Positions 33,401 to 41,151 of a DNA stretch of 64,000 nt are shown one piece after another. Position 1 is the first letter of the stretch, and the number at the start of each line of letters is the position of its first letter. A program made the translations under genes and the position numbers. The notes under the pieces were generated by a model. The model ran no database searches. It was not told where the DNA came from and was given only the letters and a program-made list of their open reading frames with translations. The stretch comes from Candidatus Zhuqueibacterota bacterium (lineage in GTDB: Bacteria > Zhuqueibacterota > Zhuqueibacteria > Residuimicrobiales > Oceaniaggregativiventaceae): assembly GCA_014728085.1 (NCBI GenBank), contig WJMF01000038.1, positions 18,121 through 82,120 on the forward strand, in the 5' to 3' direction.

Positions 33401-34456
33401 ATGAAAACACTGGATATCGGCTTTATCGGATGCGGCGGCGTCTTTAACAAGCGTCATTATCCCACACTGAAACGTCTTCCCCGGTACCGTATCGTTGCCT
33501 GCTGCGATACGAACAGGATAAAGCTCGATAAGCTTGAAAGAGACTATGGCATCAAATCAACCTTTACCGATTATCGCGACATGTTGCAAAAAGTACCCAT
33601 GGACATTGCTGCGGTTTCTAGTCCGGTAACCACGCATACACAAATCGCCATGGACATCCTCGATGCCGGACTGCATCTTTTTCTCGAAAAACCCGCAACC
33701 TTTACCATAGAAGAATGCGATCGCCTTATCGAAAAAGCAAAATCATCTCCGGGCAAATTGATCATAGGCTATAATAAACGCTATATGCCCAATATACGAA
33801 AGGCCAAACAAGCTTTGGAGCGTGGTGAACTCGGTCAAATTGAAGCGGTACAATTTCTATTTTCCACCGGCCACCGGGTTGCAGAGTTGCCAGATTGGCG
33901 CAAAGAAAGAGCACTCGGAGGAGGAAGCTTTATCGAGGAGAGCTGTCACATCCTCGACTTTTGGAACTGGTATTCGGATAAACCGTTCAACCGGGTTTGC
34001 AGTGCAACAAGCAGGCTGGGCGGCTGTGATGATAATCCGGTTGCCTTTATGGCGGAAAATCAGGACGGTGCTCTGTTTCAGGCTCTGGTATCCGATACCC
34101 TTCCTGACCAGAATCGCTTTACCATCCTGGGAAAAGATAAAGTAATGAGGCTGTACACGCATCAATTTGACGGTTTTGAGATACAACCCCGGGGTGTTTA
34201 TGACGGAGATTTGAAACAGCGGCTGCAAAATGGCGTAAAATTTATCCGCTACCTGCCACAAATCGGGACATTATGGAAAGTGGGCGGCGTTTATCACCTT
34301 TCATATTATTATATGTGGAAAAATTTCCATGAGGCGATAACAAACAATGTCCCGGTTCTCAACAGCCTCGAGGAGACCCGCAATGTCCAGATTCTGATAA
34401 AAGCTCTGGTCGACTCTGCGGATCAAAACAAATGGATAGAAATAAACCGGTACTAG
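33401..34456 (+). CDS. Gfo/Idh/MocA-family NAD(P)-dependent sugar dehydrogenase
   Basis: A 351-residue cytoplasmic oxidoreductase. N-terminal Rossmann 'KTLDIGFIGCGGVFNKRHYP' (GxGGxxxxxH), 'IVACCDTN', 'DIAAVSSPVTTHTQIAMDIL', and the family Lys in 'LHLFLEKPAT'; the C-terminal domain has 'GGSFIEESCHILDFWNWY' with the catalytic-type His. Enzymes of this kind oxidise or epimerise nucleotide sugars for surface glycans, which suits its place as last gene of the plus arm. ACAGGAGA precedes ATG 33401. Its stop codon shares the four bases CTAG (34453-34456) with the stop of the convergent gene. Confidence 0.9.
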   Translation: MKTLDIGFIGCGGVFNKRHYPTLKRLPRYRIVACCDTNRIKLDKLERDYGIKSTFTDYRDMLQKVPMDIAAVSSPVTTHTQIAMDILDAGLHLFLEKPATFTIEECDRLIEKAKSSPGKLIIGYNKRYMPNIRKAKQALERGELGQIEAVQFLFSTGHRVAELPDWRKERALGGGSFIEESCHILDFWNWYSDKPFNRVCSATSRLGGCDDNPVAFMAENQDGALFQALVSDTLPDQNRFTILGKDKVMRLYTHQFDGFEIQPRGVYDGDLKQRLQNGVKFIRYLPQIGTLWKVGGVYHLSYYYMWKNFHEAITNNVPVLNSLEETRNVQILIKALVDSADQNKWIEINRY

Positions 34457-35919
34457 ACCTCTTCAGGCAGGCAAAAGGGATAACGATAGAGCTCCCGGCC
34501 GCTCAGCGCATTTGCCCGGCCGGCATATGCACCGTTAAAGCATCCCGATTTATCATCAAAGGTCAACCATGGCCCAAGCCGTACCGTATTCTTGTCTGCA
34601 TTAACACTGTTTTTCTGTAAATGCTGTCCAAATCGCTCAGCGGCATGCTGAACAGCCGAATCGGCAGGGAGCGCCTGCTGAAGCTCCGAGATATGAATAT
34701 CATCACCGAGTTTATAAGAGATATTGGCAATATGGCAGCACATCGATGAAATATGACCCTGCATCAGCGGGGCGTGCATCCGTCCCGGATCATTGTTCTG
34801 CAGAGCATCGATAAAATTCGCCTGATGCAATCCCCCTCCATCGCCGGGGAAGGGTTTCTGTTTTTTGCCGCTGTTGTCGTAAATCCAGCCGCCGCCACGA
34901 CCGCCGACAAAATAACCCTTTTCACCCTGAATCACATTGCCCATTCGCGTACCGCGAAAATGATCCATAGAATTGACACCGGTTGCCGTCGGTAAATTGC
35001 GCAAGTCGATAACGAGATAAAAATCGTCATAATCCAGCAACGCAATATGCGTATTCGGCGTTTCACCGCAATCATTCCAAGCGTAGCGGCCGCCGAAACT
35101 CATAATGCGGCGGGGATAGCCCTGCAGTCCGAGGGCAAAACGGCAATCGTCGATCTGGTGCACACCCAGGTTGCCCATTTCACCGGTCCCATAATCCCAA
35201 AACCAGTGCCAGTCATAATGAACCCTGCTGCGCGTCAACGGCTTTAGCGGCGCAGGACCGCTCCACAAGTTATAGTCAATGTATGGTGGTACGGGTTGTG
35301 GCCTGGAAAAAGTGTCTAGACAATCACGATCCTTATACCAAATCCCCTGCGCCCATTTTATGGCCCCGATATTTCCGGATTTTATATAGTCCACCGCCTG
35401 ACGAAAGCCGACGTCGGAACGGTTTTGTGTACCAGCCTGCACGATACAGTTGTATTTTTGTGCCGCCTGTACCAGTTTGTGGCTCTCATCAATAAAAAGC
35501 GATACCGGTTTTTCAATATAAAGATGTTTACCTGCCTGACACGTCCAGATTCCCATCAAAACATGCCAATGGTCCGGTGTCGCAACCGCCACGGCATCGA
35601 TGTCTTTATCGTCAAGAAGACGACGAACATCTCTGTAGATTTTTACCGGTTCGTTTCGTTTGCTGAATTTTTCCTTCTCCCGATTCAACACCTCTTCATC
35701 GACATCACAGAGGGCGACCACCCTGGCATTTGGATGTTGATGAAATTTTTCGATGTGTTGGCGTCCCTTGGAGTGAAAGCCGACCACAGCCATATGAATG
35801 GTTTGATTAGACCCCGAAACCTGAGAAAAAAGCGGCTTGATTATTGAAGACATCGAACCGGCGGTAACCGTCGCCCCTATACTATTTTTCATAAAATCTC
35901 TTCGCGAAATTCCGGACAT
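34453..35919 (-). CDS. Tat-exported Gfo/Idh/MocA-family oxidoreductase
   Basis: A 488-residue protein beginning 'MSGISRRDFMKNSIGATVTA', a twin-arginine signal (SRRDFMK). Rossmann 'IHMAVVGFHSKGRQHIEKFH' (the second Gly of the usual GxGxxG is replaced), 'VVALCDVDEEVL', 'DAVAVATPDHWHVLMGIWTC', 'GKHLYIEKPVSLFIDESHKL', and C-terminal 'WFWDYGTGEMGNLGVHQIDD'. These exported relatives are abundant in Planctomycetes and FCB genomes that degrade sugars, acting in the periplasm with tightly bound NAD(P). Single-gene unit with its own putative promoter. It is distinct in type from the cytoplasmic Gfo/Idh/MocA it converges on. Confidence 0.9.
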   Translation of the reverse strand: MSGISRRDFMKNSIGATVTAGSMSSIIKPLFSQVSGSNQTIHMAVVGFHSKGRQHIEKFHQHPNARVVALCDVDEEVLNREKEKFSKRNEPVKIYRDVRRLLDDKDIDAVAVATPDHWHVLMGIWTCQAGKHLYIEKPVSLFIDESHKLVQAAQKYNCIVQAGTQNRSDVGFRQAVDYIKSGNIGAIKWAQGIWYKDRDCLDTFSRPQPVPPYIDYNLWSGPAPLKPLTRSRVHYDWHWFWDYGTGEMGNLGVHQIDDCRFALGLQGYPRRIMSFGGRYAWNDCGETPNTHIALLDYDDFYLVIDLRNLPTATGVNSMDHFRGTRMGNVIQGEKGYFVGGRGGGWIYDNSGKKQKPFPGDGGGLHQANFIDALQNNDPGRMHAPLMQGHISSMCCHIANISYKLGDDIHISELQQALPADSAVQHAAERFGQHLQKNSVNADKNTVRLGPWLTFDDKSGCFNGAYAGRANALSGRELYRYPFCLPEEV

Positions 35920-35961
35920 CTCTTCAGTACCTATATTGTTTTACATTATCGTGTTTGAAAA

Positions 35962-35989
35962 AAACTATGCATTATTTACAATAAATCAA
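35962..35989 (-). promoter_or_regulatory. Putative FCB-type promoter of the Tat-exported dehydrogenase
   Basis: On the minus strand TTG (35989-35987), 19 bp, TAGTTT (35967-35962), followed by more T. This fits TTG-N19-TAnnTTT. It is about 43 bp before ATG 35919 and is divergent from the sigma-54 promoter at 36046. Confidence 0.35.
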
Positions 35990-36045
35990 AGTAAAAATTT
36001 GCTTTGTCCTGAATTTTAGTTTAAAAATGGCAGATGACTATTTTT

Positions 36046-36061
36046 CGGCATAAATATTGCT
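36046..36061 (+). promoter_or_regulatory. Sigma-54 (-24/-12) promoter of the Peptidase_G2-like protein gene
   Basis: CGGCAT-N5-TTGCT with GG at 36047-36048 and GC at 36059-36060, 10 bp apart. It has the same form as the sites at 11516 and 15658. It gives a leader of about 160 nt to ATG 36233, similar to the other secreted protein gene. A TGACA-ACCC-TGTCA palindrome lies at 36143-36156. The 313-bp gap shows no gene. Confidence 0.68.
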
Positions 36062-36232
36062 TGTATATAAAAAAAGTGTGCTGATAGTGGCTAACCAGCT
36101 GTAGTTAAGCAACTTTATCCATCAAAATACGTGTCGAATCTGTGACAACCCTGTCATATGCCCTACATATTGGTTAAAATTGGCTATATCACGAATTTAC
36201 TGCAATTGATAATCTACAATTGGAGGCTTAAA

Positions 36233-37393
36233 ATGAAAGCATATCAAATTTTTTCAATTATTTTGGTGCTGATGGTATTCAACAGTGTCCTGGCTCAGTT
36301 GGAAGTTAAAAACAACAGCGGAACCACGGTTATGACTGTTGATGCAAACGGTAAGCTTACAGCAGAAACCCTAAAGCTGAATGGCAACAGTCCTGCAACC
36401 GGGAAGGTATTGTACATGGACGACAACAGCGGCAATGTGGTGTTATCGGAACAGCCATCAACCGGTGAATTCTTGAAATGGAACGGCAGCCAAACAGGAT
36501 GGGTTACCGATGTCCCCCCCGCCTTTTGGAACGGTACGGTAAACACCAGTTCGGTTATTCAGCGAGGCGGTGATGTAAAAATCGGCGGTTCGGGCACAAC
36601 GATGATCGGAAAACTGGATCTTCCGGAATCGCAATCAAAAAAAACCATACGAACGGTTGGCAACAAAAATCTCAGCCACAGAACAAATTGCTGGATAATT
36701 AATAATAACAATGATGATATCTCCCTTGGCAACTTTGGCCTTATGTCGCAAGTCAAAGAACCGGAGTCATCAATCGGTTATTTTAACGGTGCTATAGCCG
36801 GTAGAGTTGAATACGGGGGCAATATCCTGGCCCAAGGTGAAGTCGGAAAAGTACAGATGGTAAAAAGTTCTGATGAGAAAGCTCATGGCTGGCTTTCCGC
36901 TGTTATGGGAACTATAAATGCGAGTAATGCGCAACCCTGGATGGATGATCAGCCCGGCGGCGGTGCTGCTGCTGCAGTCAGAGGGTATGTGGTGGGAGGC
37001 AGCGATCCCCATGTTTATGCAGGTGTTTTTCAAGGCGGAACAACGATTATTGAGGAAATGGCTTCGTCTGGCGGAGATTATGCCGAATGGATCGAAAAAG
37101 AGGAAGCAACAAAAGCGGGAGATTTGATCGGCATTAATCTCGACACCGGTAAATCGCGAAAATACAGAGAAGGTGACCTTTTTGTGGGTATTCATTCCGA
37201 AAATCCAGCCGTTATCGGAAATCGTCTGAAAAACGATATGCAAGATACACACTGTCTGGTTGCACTTGTCGGTCAGGTCAACATCGACCCGTCCCAAGTA
37301 ACCATCCGCAACCGAGTCGTCAGAACCAAAGATGATAAAATGGTAGGCGTGTTATTGAACAATGACAAAATCCTTCTCAAACAGCATCTGTAG
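36233..37393 (+). CDS. Secreted fibre-like protein with Peptidase_G2-like C-terminus
   Basis: A 386-residue exported protein. The signal peptide ends near VLAQ, then 'QLEVKNNSGTTVMTVDANGK' and 'LTAETLKLNGNSPATGKVLY', resembling the protein at 11695-12567. The middle is beta-rich and low in charge. The end, 'GGDYAEWIEKEEATKAGDLI' to 'LFVGIHSENPAVIGNRL', matches the pattern of the Peptidase_G2 / intramolecular-chaperone domain of phage tail fibres (ADYAE...G..V.....K.......ILG..S..P.V.G), which cleaves itself off after trimer folding. There is no sorting domain. Likely a trimeric surface fibre. TTGGAGG precedes ATG 36233. Controlled by sigma-54 (inferred). Confidence 0.75.
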   Translation: MKAYQIFSIILVLMVFNSVLAQLEVKNNSGTTVMTVDANGKLTAETLKLNGNSPATGKVLYMDDNSGNVVLSEQPSTGEFLKWNGSQTGWVTDVPPAFWNGTVNTSSVIQRGGDVKIGGSGTTMIGKLDLPESQSKKTIRTVGNKNLSHRTNCWIINNNNDDISLGNFGLMSQVKEPESSIGYFNGAIAGRVEYGGNILAQGEVGKVQMVKSSDEKAHGWLSAVMGTINASNAQPWMDDQPGGGAAAAVRGYVVGGSDPHVYAGVFQGGTTIIEEMASSGGDYAEWIEKEEATKAGDLIGINLDTGKSRKYREGDLFVGIHSENPAVIGNRLKNDMQDTHCLVALVGQVNIDPSQVTIRNRVVRTKDDKMVGVLLNNDKILLKQHL

Positions 37394-37417
37394 CCAGGTC
37401 TTTCAGCAACAAAAGCG

Positions 37418-37690
37418 TTACTTTGCATGCACATCCACACCCAACCGCTGCGCCATAGCGCGCATTTTGCCATCCAGCGCCTCAGCCAGTCCATCGATAT
37501 TGGGCGTACGGATGACCGGATGTCCATAGCATTGAAGATCGCCATAACCCAGGTCATCTGCAAAAAAGAGAACGATATTGGGTGGCTTTGCGGATTTCAT
37601 CCGGGTACACCCCATGCCAATGAGGGACAACAAAGCCAATTCTCTGGCAGCCAGATCCAAAAAATGACGACGGTTGATCGAACGGGACAT
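37418..37690 (-). pseudogene. Sulfatase gene collapsed by internal deletion
   Basis: From ATG 37690 the frame encodes a twin-arginine-like leader '[20 protein letters not shown]', a lipobox-like GMGC, then the sulfatase N-terminus '[20 protein letters not shown]' and '[16 protein letters not shown]', where DD are metal ligands. The next codons ([20 protein letters not shown]) already look like the C-terminal helix of arylsulfatases. The CxPSR formylglycine motif and roughly 350-400 residues are missing. Only 90 codons remain, in one frame. I interpret it as an in-frame deletion derivative without activity. Confidence 0.75.
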
Positions 37691-37776
37691 ATAAACTCCG
37701 GGCTCTTGAAGATTATCTAACTGAGGATGATTCTCCTGCACGCTACGCAAATGATAAAAACACCTTTTACATCGCC

Positions 37777-38139
37777 CTAGGGATAGATGAGCAACAGATA
37801 AAGCATGATAAAAATATTGACCACCACCCCGACTTTGGCTTGCGGAGATCCGAGCAGGGTAATGATAAACGAAAAAAGCGTAACAACAATAGCAGCTGAT
37901 TTCCACCAGTGTGGATGAAAGAAAAACGCGATCCCGACAACGACAAAACTGATCGCCGCCAGCAGCCAGGCTATGCCGAACCAAAATATTCCGCTGTCAC
38001 CAAGCCTGATCTTGTCGAAAAACAGCGTTGTTTTATAGGGTAATCCTTCCACATCATGAATACGACAATAGACAAGAAATCCCAGGATATGAATCAAGCC
38101 ATGAATCTGCAACAAAACGGCCATTGCGATTGAAAGCAT
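37777..38139 (-). CDS. Small four-helix membrane protein, unrecognised
   Basis: A 120-residue protein with four hydrophobic helices. It opens '[20 protein letters not shown]' and has one conserved-looking loop ('[20 protein letters not shown]'). No family call is safe. AAAGGAG precedes ATG 38139. It follows the VIT1-like gene by 12 bp on the same strand and is probably co-transcribed. The His residues in helix 1 (HGLIH) could bind metal, which would suit an iron-related neighbour, but that is speculation. Confidence 0.6.
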   Translation of the reverse strand: MLSIAMAVLLQIHGLIHILGFLVYCRIHDVEGLPYKTTLFFDKIRLGDSGIFWFGIAWLLAAISFVVVGIAFFFHPHWWKSAAIVVTLFSFIITLLGSPQAKVGVVVNIFIMLYLLLIYP

Positions 38140-38151
38140 ATCAATCTCCTT

Positions 38152-39024
38152 TTAAAGATCTACACCTAAAAATTGACGCATAACAAATCCAATCAAAAAA
38201 CTGAACGCGGCAACGCTGAGACTTAGAATCGCCATTTCCCAAAAGCGCTTTTTAAAAGATTCATCCTTGGCAACGGAAATATAATAATTGAAAAAAGCGA
38301 TAACCAAAACGGCAATAAACAGGGTCATGGCCAGACAAAAATAGTAATTCTCCAGGACGAGATAGGGCAATATCAAAAGAATGACGGTAATAATATAAGC
38401 CGTACCGGTGTAAACCGACGCTTTGACCGGATTTTTAATCGTTTTCTCGGATTTGGTCGACAGATATTCCGACGCGCCCATGGAAAGGGCTGCGGCAATT
38501 CCGGTGATCAGCCCGCTGAGTGCGATCAATTGCGTGTTTTGCAATGCCAGGGTCAACCCGGCAAGGACGCCGGTGAGCTCCACCAATGCATCATTGAGAC
38601 CGAGAACCATGGAACCGGCGTACTGAAGCCTCTCTTCCTCCAGCATATCGATCAGCATCTCCTCGTGCTTGTTCTCCTCGTCAATGATAGAATCGATGTT
38701 CTCGACCTTATCGGCCAGCTTTTCATAATCGTTTTCTGCTTCTTCTTCACCGCGTTCCATCAGTTTGATGGCAAAGGTGTATCCCAAAAGCCGGCTGACG
38801 ATCACAAAAAACCAGATCTTCAATTTTGCCGGTTTGACGTTTTTTTGAGTGTACTCTTTCCAGACTTTGGAATGGGACAATTCATCTTTGGCGATTTGAT
38901 TTAAAACATCTCTGTTGTCCTTTTTACGGGCCATTCGGGCGAGCCGCCGATAGATATGATATTCAGTAATTTCGTTGCGCTGAAAGGTAAGCATTTTCTT
39001 TTGCAATTGTCGATCAATACGCAT
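38152..39024 (-). CDS. Ferritin-like/VIT1 (Ccc1-type) iron or manganese transporter
   Basis: A 290-residue protein. Residues ~5-130 form a rubrerythrin-like helical domain with the metal-ligand pattern E..(YHIYRRLA)...'DELSHSKVW'...'DEENKHEEMLIDMLEEER' (ExxH). Residues ~135-290 are the VIT1/Ccc1 membrane domain with five helices: 'LGLNDALVELTGVLAGLTLA', 'GLITGIAAALSMGASEYLST' and 'FLIGFVMRQFLG'. This fused form is known from bacteria as a membrane-bound ferritin-like iron exporter or sequesterer. ATG 39024 follows GGAGG; a start nine codons earlier lacks support. First gene of a pair with the small membrane protein. Confidence 0.9.
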   Translation of the reverse strand: MRIDRQLQKKMLTFQRNEITEYHIYRRLARMARKKDNRDVLNQIAKDELSHSKVWKEYTQKNVKPAKLKIWFFVIVSRLLGYTFAIKLMERGEEEAENDYEKLADKVENIDSIIDEENKHEEMLIDMLEEERLQYAGSMVLGLNDALVELTGVLAGLTLALQNTQLIALSGLITGIAAALSMGASEYLSTKSEKTIKNPVKASVYTGTAYIITVILLILPYLVLENYYFCLAMTLFIAVLVIAFFNYYISVAKDESFKKRFWEMAILSLSVAAFSFLIGFVMRQFLGVDL

Positions 39025-39059
39025 TCCGTTCCTCCACAGGATTGCCGGCAAAAAGCAGG

Positions 39060-39458
39060 TTATTCCGTTGCCTCAATTTCAAACCCAACCGATTTGAGTA
39101 CGGTACCATCCGGAGCGATGATATCCACCTTCCACTCCCCTGTCCATTCTTTCATGATCCGCTTCGAACTCCACGTACGCCAGGCTCCCGGTTGAACCGC
39201 CAGGGGGACGGCAGCCATCTCGTGGTCTCCACGAATCCACTTGTGCGTGATGAGCAGCGAATCTTCAGCACCTTCGATAATGCTGAAACAGTAAATCTGT
39301 CCGACTGTATCGGCAAAAACCGCAGCCGCTTCAACCGGTTGGCGATCCTCAACATCGAGGCAGATTTCCGCTTTGGCAACAACCAGCGAATCTTGTTGCG
39401 CCAAAGCCGCTGTTGCTAAAACCAGCAAAAGAAATAAACATCCAAAGCATGCTTTCAT
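39060..39458 (-). CDS. DUF2914-domain secreted protein
   Basis: A 132-residue exported protein. The signal peptide ends in ALAQ, followed by a DUF2914 domain: 'AEICLDVEDRQPV', 'GQIYCFSIIEGAEDSLLITH', 'KWIRGDHEMAAVPLAVQPGA', 'WRTWSSKRIMKEWTGEWKVD' and 'DGTVLKSVGFEIE'. The HxW...WRTWSSK...GxWxV pattern is diagnostic. The function of the domain is unknown; it is found in envelope proteins. AGGAGG precedes the ATG. It lies 35 bp upstream of the VIT1-like gene on the same strand and may be co-transcribed. Confidence 0.85.
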   Translation of the reverse strand: MKACFGCLFLLLVLATAALAQQDSLVVAKAEICLDVEDRQPVEAAAVFADTVGQIYCFSIIEGAEDSLLITHKWIRGDHEMAAVPLAVQPGAWRTWSSKRIMKEWTGEWKVDIIAPDGTVLKSVGFEIEATE

Positions 39459-39536
39459 TTTGCTTACCTCCTGATTATATTGACCTTACTTTTATCCCTG
39501 ATCTTGCAGGGCACATCACATTTTTTCGCTGAATGG

Positions 39537-39571
39537 TTGTATAATAGTAACGATATATGTATATTATACAT
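39537..39571 (+). promoter_or_regulatory. Putative promoter with palindrome over the -10 element (aldo/keto reductase)
   Basis: TTGTAT (39537-39542), 17 bp, TATATT (39560-39565) fits TTG-N20-TAnnTT. A perfect 15-bp palindrome, ATGTATA-T-TATACAT (39557-39571), covers the -10 element, the expected place for a repressor. The reductase start is 98 bp downstream. Confidence 0.45.
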
Positions 39572-39668
39572 AGAAATTAGCACTATTCAAAATGATAACG
39601 GCCAAAAACGAGCGCATTTTTCCCGTTGGAAACGCTTAAATCGAGTGCAAACCAAAATGGAGTATATT

Positions 39669-40649
39669 ATGATATCCCGGCGTAAATTTATCAAAGAGAG
39701 TGTCGCTGCATCGGCAGCGATTACCGTGGGAGCAGGTCTTGGATGTTCCAAAGCCAAAACGCCCTCCCCGTACGATGCCAAAGGATTGCCCACCATGACG
39801 TTGGGTAAAACCGGTGTAACCGTACCGCGCATGGTGATGGGAACCGGTAGCCGCTTTTGTTCCGTCCAGGAAGAGGGAAAAGGTCTGGAAATGCTGAACT
39901 ATGCCCTGGATCACGGTCTTTATTATTGGGATACCGCTTCGAGTTATCAGGTGGATAAAGTGGTCAGCGAAGAGCGGTTGGGTAAAATTCTCAAGGATCG
40001 GCGACAGGAAGTATTTCTGGCAACCAAGACCAGAGAACGCAACGGTGAAGACGCCAAACGTGAAATCGAGAGAAGTCTAAAGCGCCTGAATACCGACCAT
40101 CTCGATCTCTTGCAAATCCACACGATTCAATCGTTGGAGGATGTCGAACGAATCGAACAGGATGACTCTGTTTACAAGGTGATCTCTCAGCTCAAGGACG
40201 AAGGTGTTGTGCGTTTTATCGGCTTTACCGGCCACACCGACGCCGCCGCCATGAAAGCCATGACCGAACGATTCGACTTTGATACCATGCTGATTGCCCT
40301 GAATCACTATAAAAAGGGAAATCAGCCCTTTGAAGAGCAGGCCGTGCCGGCTGCGGCTGAAAAGGGAATGGGCGTTATCGGCATGAAAGTGATCCGGCCG
40401 CGCGAAACCATTGAGAGTCTGGATCCGAAAAAACTGATTCGTTATGCCCTGACGCTGGAGCACATCGATACTGCGGTCGTCGGTATCGACAGCATGAAGG
40501 TATTGAAAGAAAATATCGCTCTGCTCAAGAGTTTTGAACCTCTGAATCAGGAGGAGATGGAAGAACTGAATATGGCGCTGGCACCGTTTCACCGCCACGA
40601 AAACCTGGCCTGGATGCAGCCCGGCTATAAAGACGGAATGCTGGTATAA
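39669..40649 (+). CDS. Tat-exported aldo/keto reductase
   Basis: A 326-residue protein. Twin-arginine signal 'MISRRKFIKESVAASAAITV' with a Cys in GLGCSK that could be lipid-modified. The (beta/alpha)8 AKR core has 'GTGSRFCSVQEEGKGLEMLN', 'YYWDTASSYQ' (catalytic D and Y), 'VFLATKTRERNGEDAKREIE' (catalytic K), 'DHLDLLQIHTIQ' (H), 'FIGFTGHTDAAAMKAM' and 'IDTAVVGIDSMKVLKENIAL'. The catalytic set D-Y-K-H is present. Exported AKRs of this type are common in sugar-degrading Planctomycetes and FCB bacteria. GGAG precedes ATG 39669. Single-gene unit with a candidate operator. Confidence 0.9.
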   Translation: MISRRKFIKESVAASAAITVGAGLGCSKAKTPSPYDAKGLPTMTLGKTGVTVPRMVMGTGSRFCSVQEEGKGLEMLNYALDHGLYYWDTASSYQVDKVVSEERLGKILKDRRQEVFLATKTRERNGEDAKREIERSLKRLNTDHLDLLQIHTIQSLEDVERIEQDDSVYKVISQLKDEGVVRFIGFTGHTDAAAMKAMTERFDFDTMLIALNHYKKGNQPFEEQAVPAAAEKGMGVIGMKVIRPRETIESLDPKKLIRYALTLEHIDTAVVGIDSMKVLKENIALLKSFEPLNQEEMEELNMALAPFHRHENLAWMQPGYKDGMLV

Positions 40650-40657
40650 GAAAAAAA

Positions 40658-40703
40658 TTCAAACCCCGGGTGTTGCGCGTCAGCGCATCCCCGGGTGTTT
40701 GAA
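40658..40703. terminator. Long imperfect stem-loop after the aldo/keto reductase
   Basis: TTCAAAC...GCGC (40658-40678) pairs with GCGC...GTTTGAA (40683-40703), 17 of 21 positions, around a 4-nt loop. The only U-run (seven A on the plus strand at 40651-40657) would serve transcription on the minus strand, where no gene is seen. It may still stop or stabilise the reductase mRNA. Confidence 0.4.
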
Positions 40704-40840
40704 CGAGCAGGATGTAACGAAAACACCGAATATAAAAACCCACCTCTATTAACGTTATAATTGCTTTTCCTTCGTATCCTTCCAGAGTTTTGTGGTTCGC
40801 AACCAGCCGTTTACACACTGCTATCGATAATATATAAGGG

Positions 40841-41056
40841 GCCGTTCCGTTTTTCCCGGCGTTTCTTTGCGGGCTTTGCGGTTTGAGTTATAAACATGTC
40901 GTCCCTAACGGGACTTGAATTGTCCGTCGACATTCCGTTATGATTCTGAATGTATGCCCCGCGGTGAAAGAAAAGAACAAGACGCAGAGATCAAGACCCG
41001 GAACCCGGAGATCAAAACATCCAACTTTTAAAAATTCAACCGTTGACCTCCAGTCT
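40841..41056 (+). repeat. 216-bp direct repeat, copy 1 (left of the toxin-antitoxin pair)
   Basis: It matches 41977-42192 base for base at a constant offset of 1,136 bp, without gaps; I count seven mismatches, most of them in the first 40 bp. The unit contains the small inverted repeat GTCCC-TAAC-GGGAC and a purine-rich AAAGAAAAGAACAAGACGCA stretch. It shows no terminal inverted repeats and no transposase. A short open frame inside (from ATG 40940) is present in both copies but has no protein-like features. The rest of the gap (40704-40840, 41057-41223) shows no other gene. Confidence 0.9.
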
Positions 41057-41151
41057 GTTACCTCTGATCTCCGTTCCTTTGCGCCAGATAATCATTCGCA
41101 ACATGCCCACACCGTCGTAACCATAAAAATGACACTTGATAGATAAAAGCC

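Noticed and set aside
11695..37393. The two sigma-54-driven secreted proteins as full-length duplicates
   Set aside because: Only the first ~50 residues of each mature protein are alike; the middles and ends differ, and just one has the Peptidase_G2-like end.
40651..40703. Classic intrinsic terminator for the aldo/keto reductase gene
   Set aside because: A good stem exists, but the T-run is on the wrong strand for this gene; listed as a stem-loop with low confidence.
40940..41146. Open frame inside repeat copy 1 (and its twin from 42076)
   Set aside because: Present in both copies only because the DNA is duplicated; the composition is basic and low in complexity, the frames diverge after the repeat, and there is no ribosome site.
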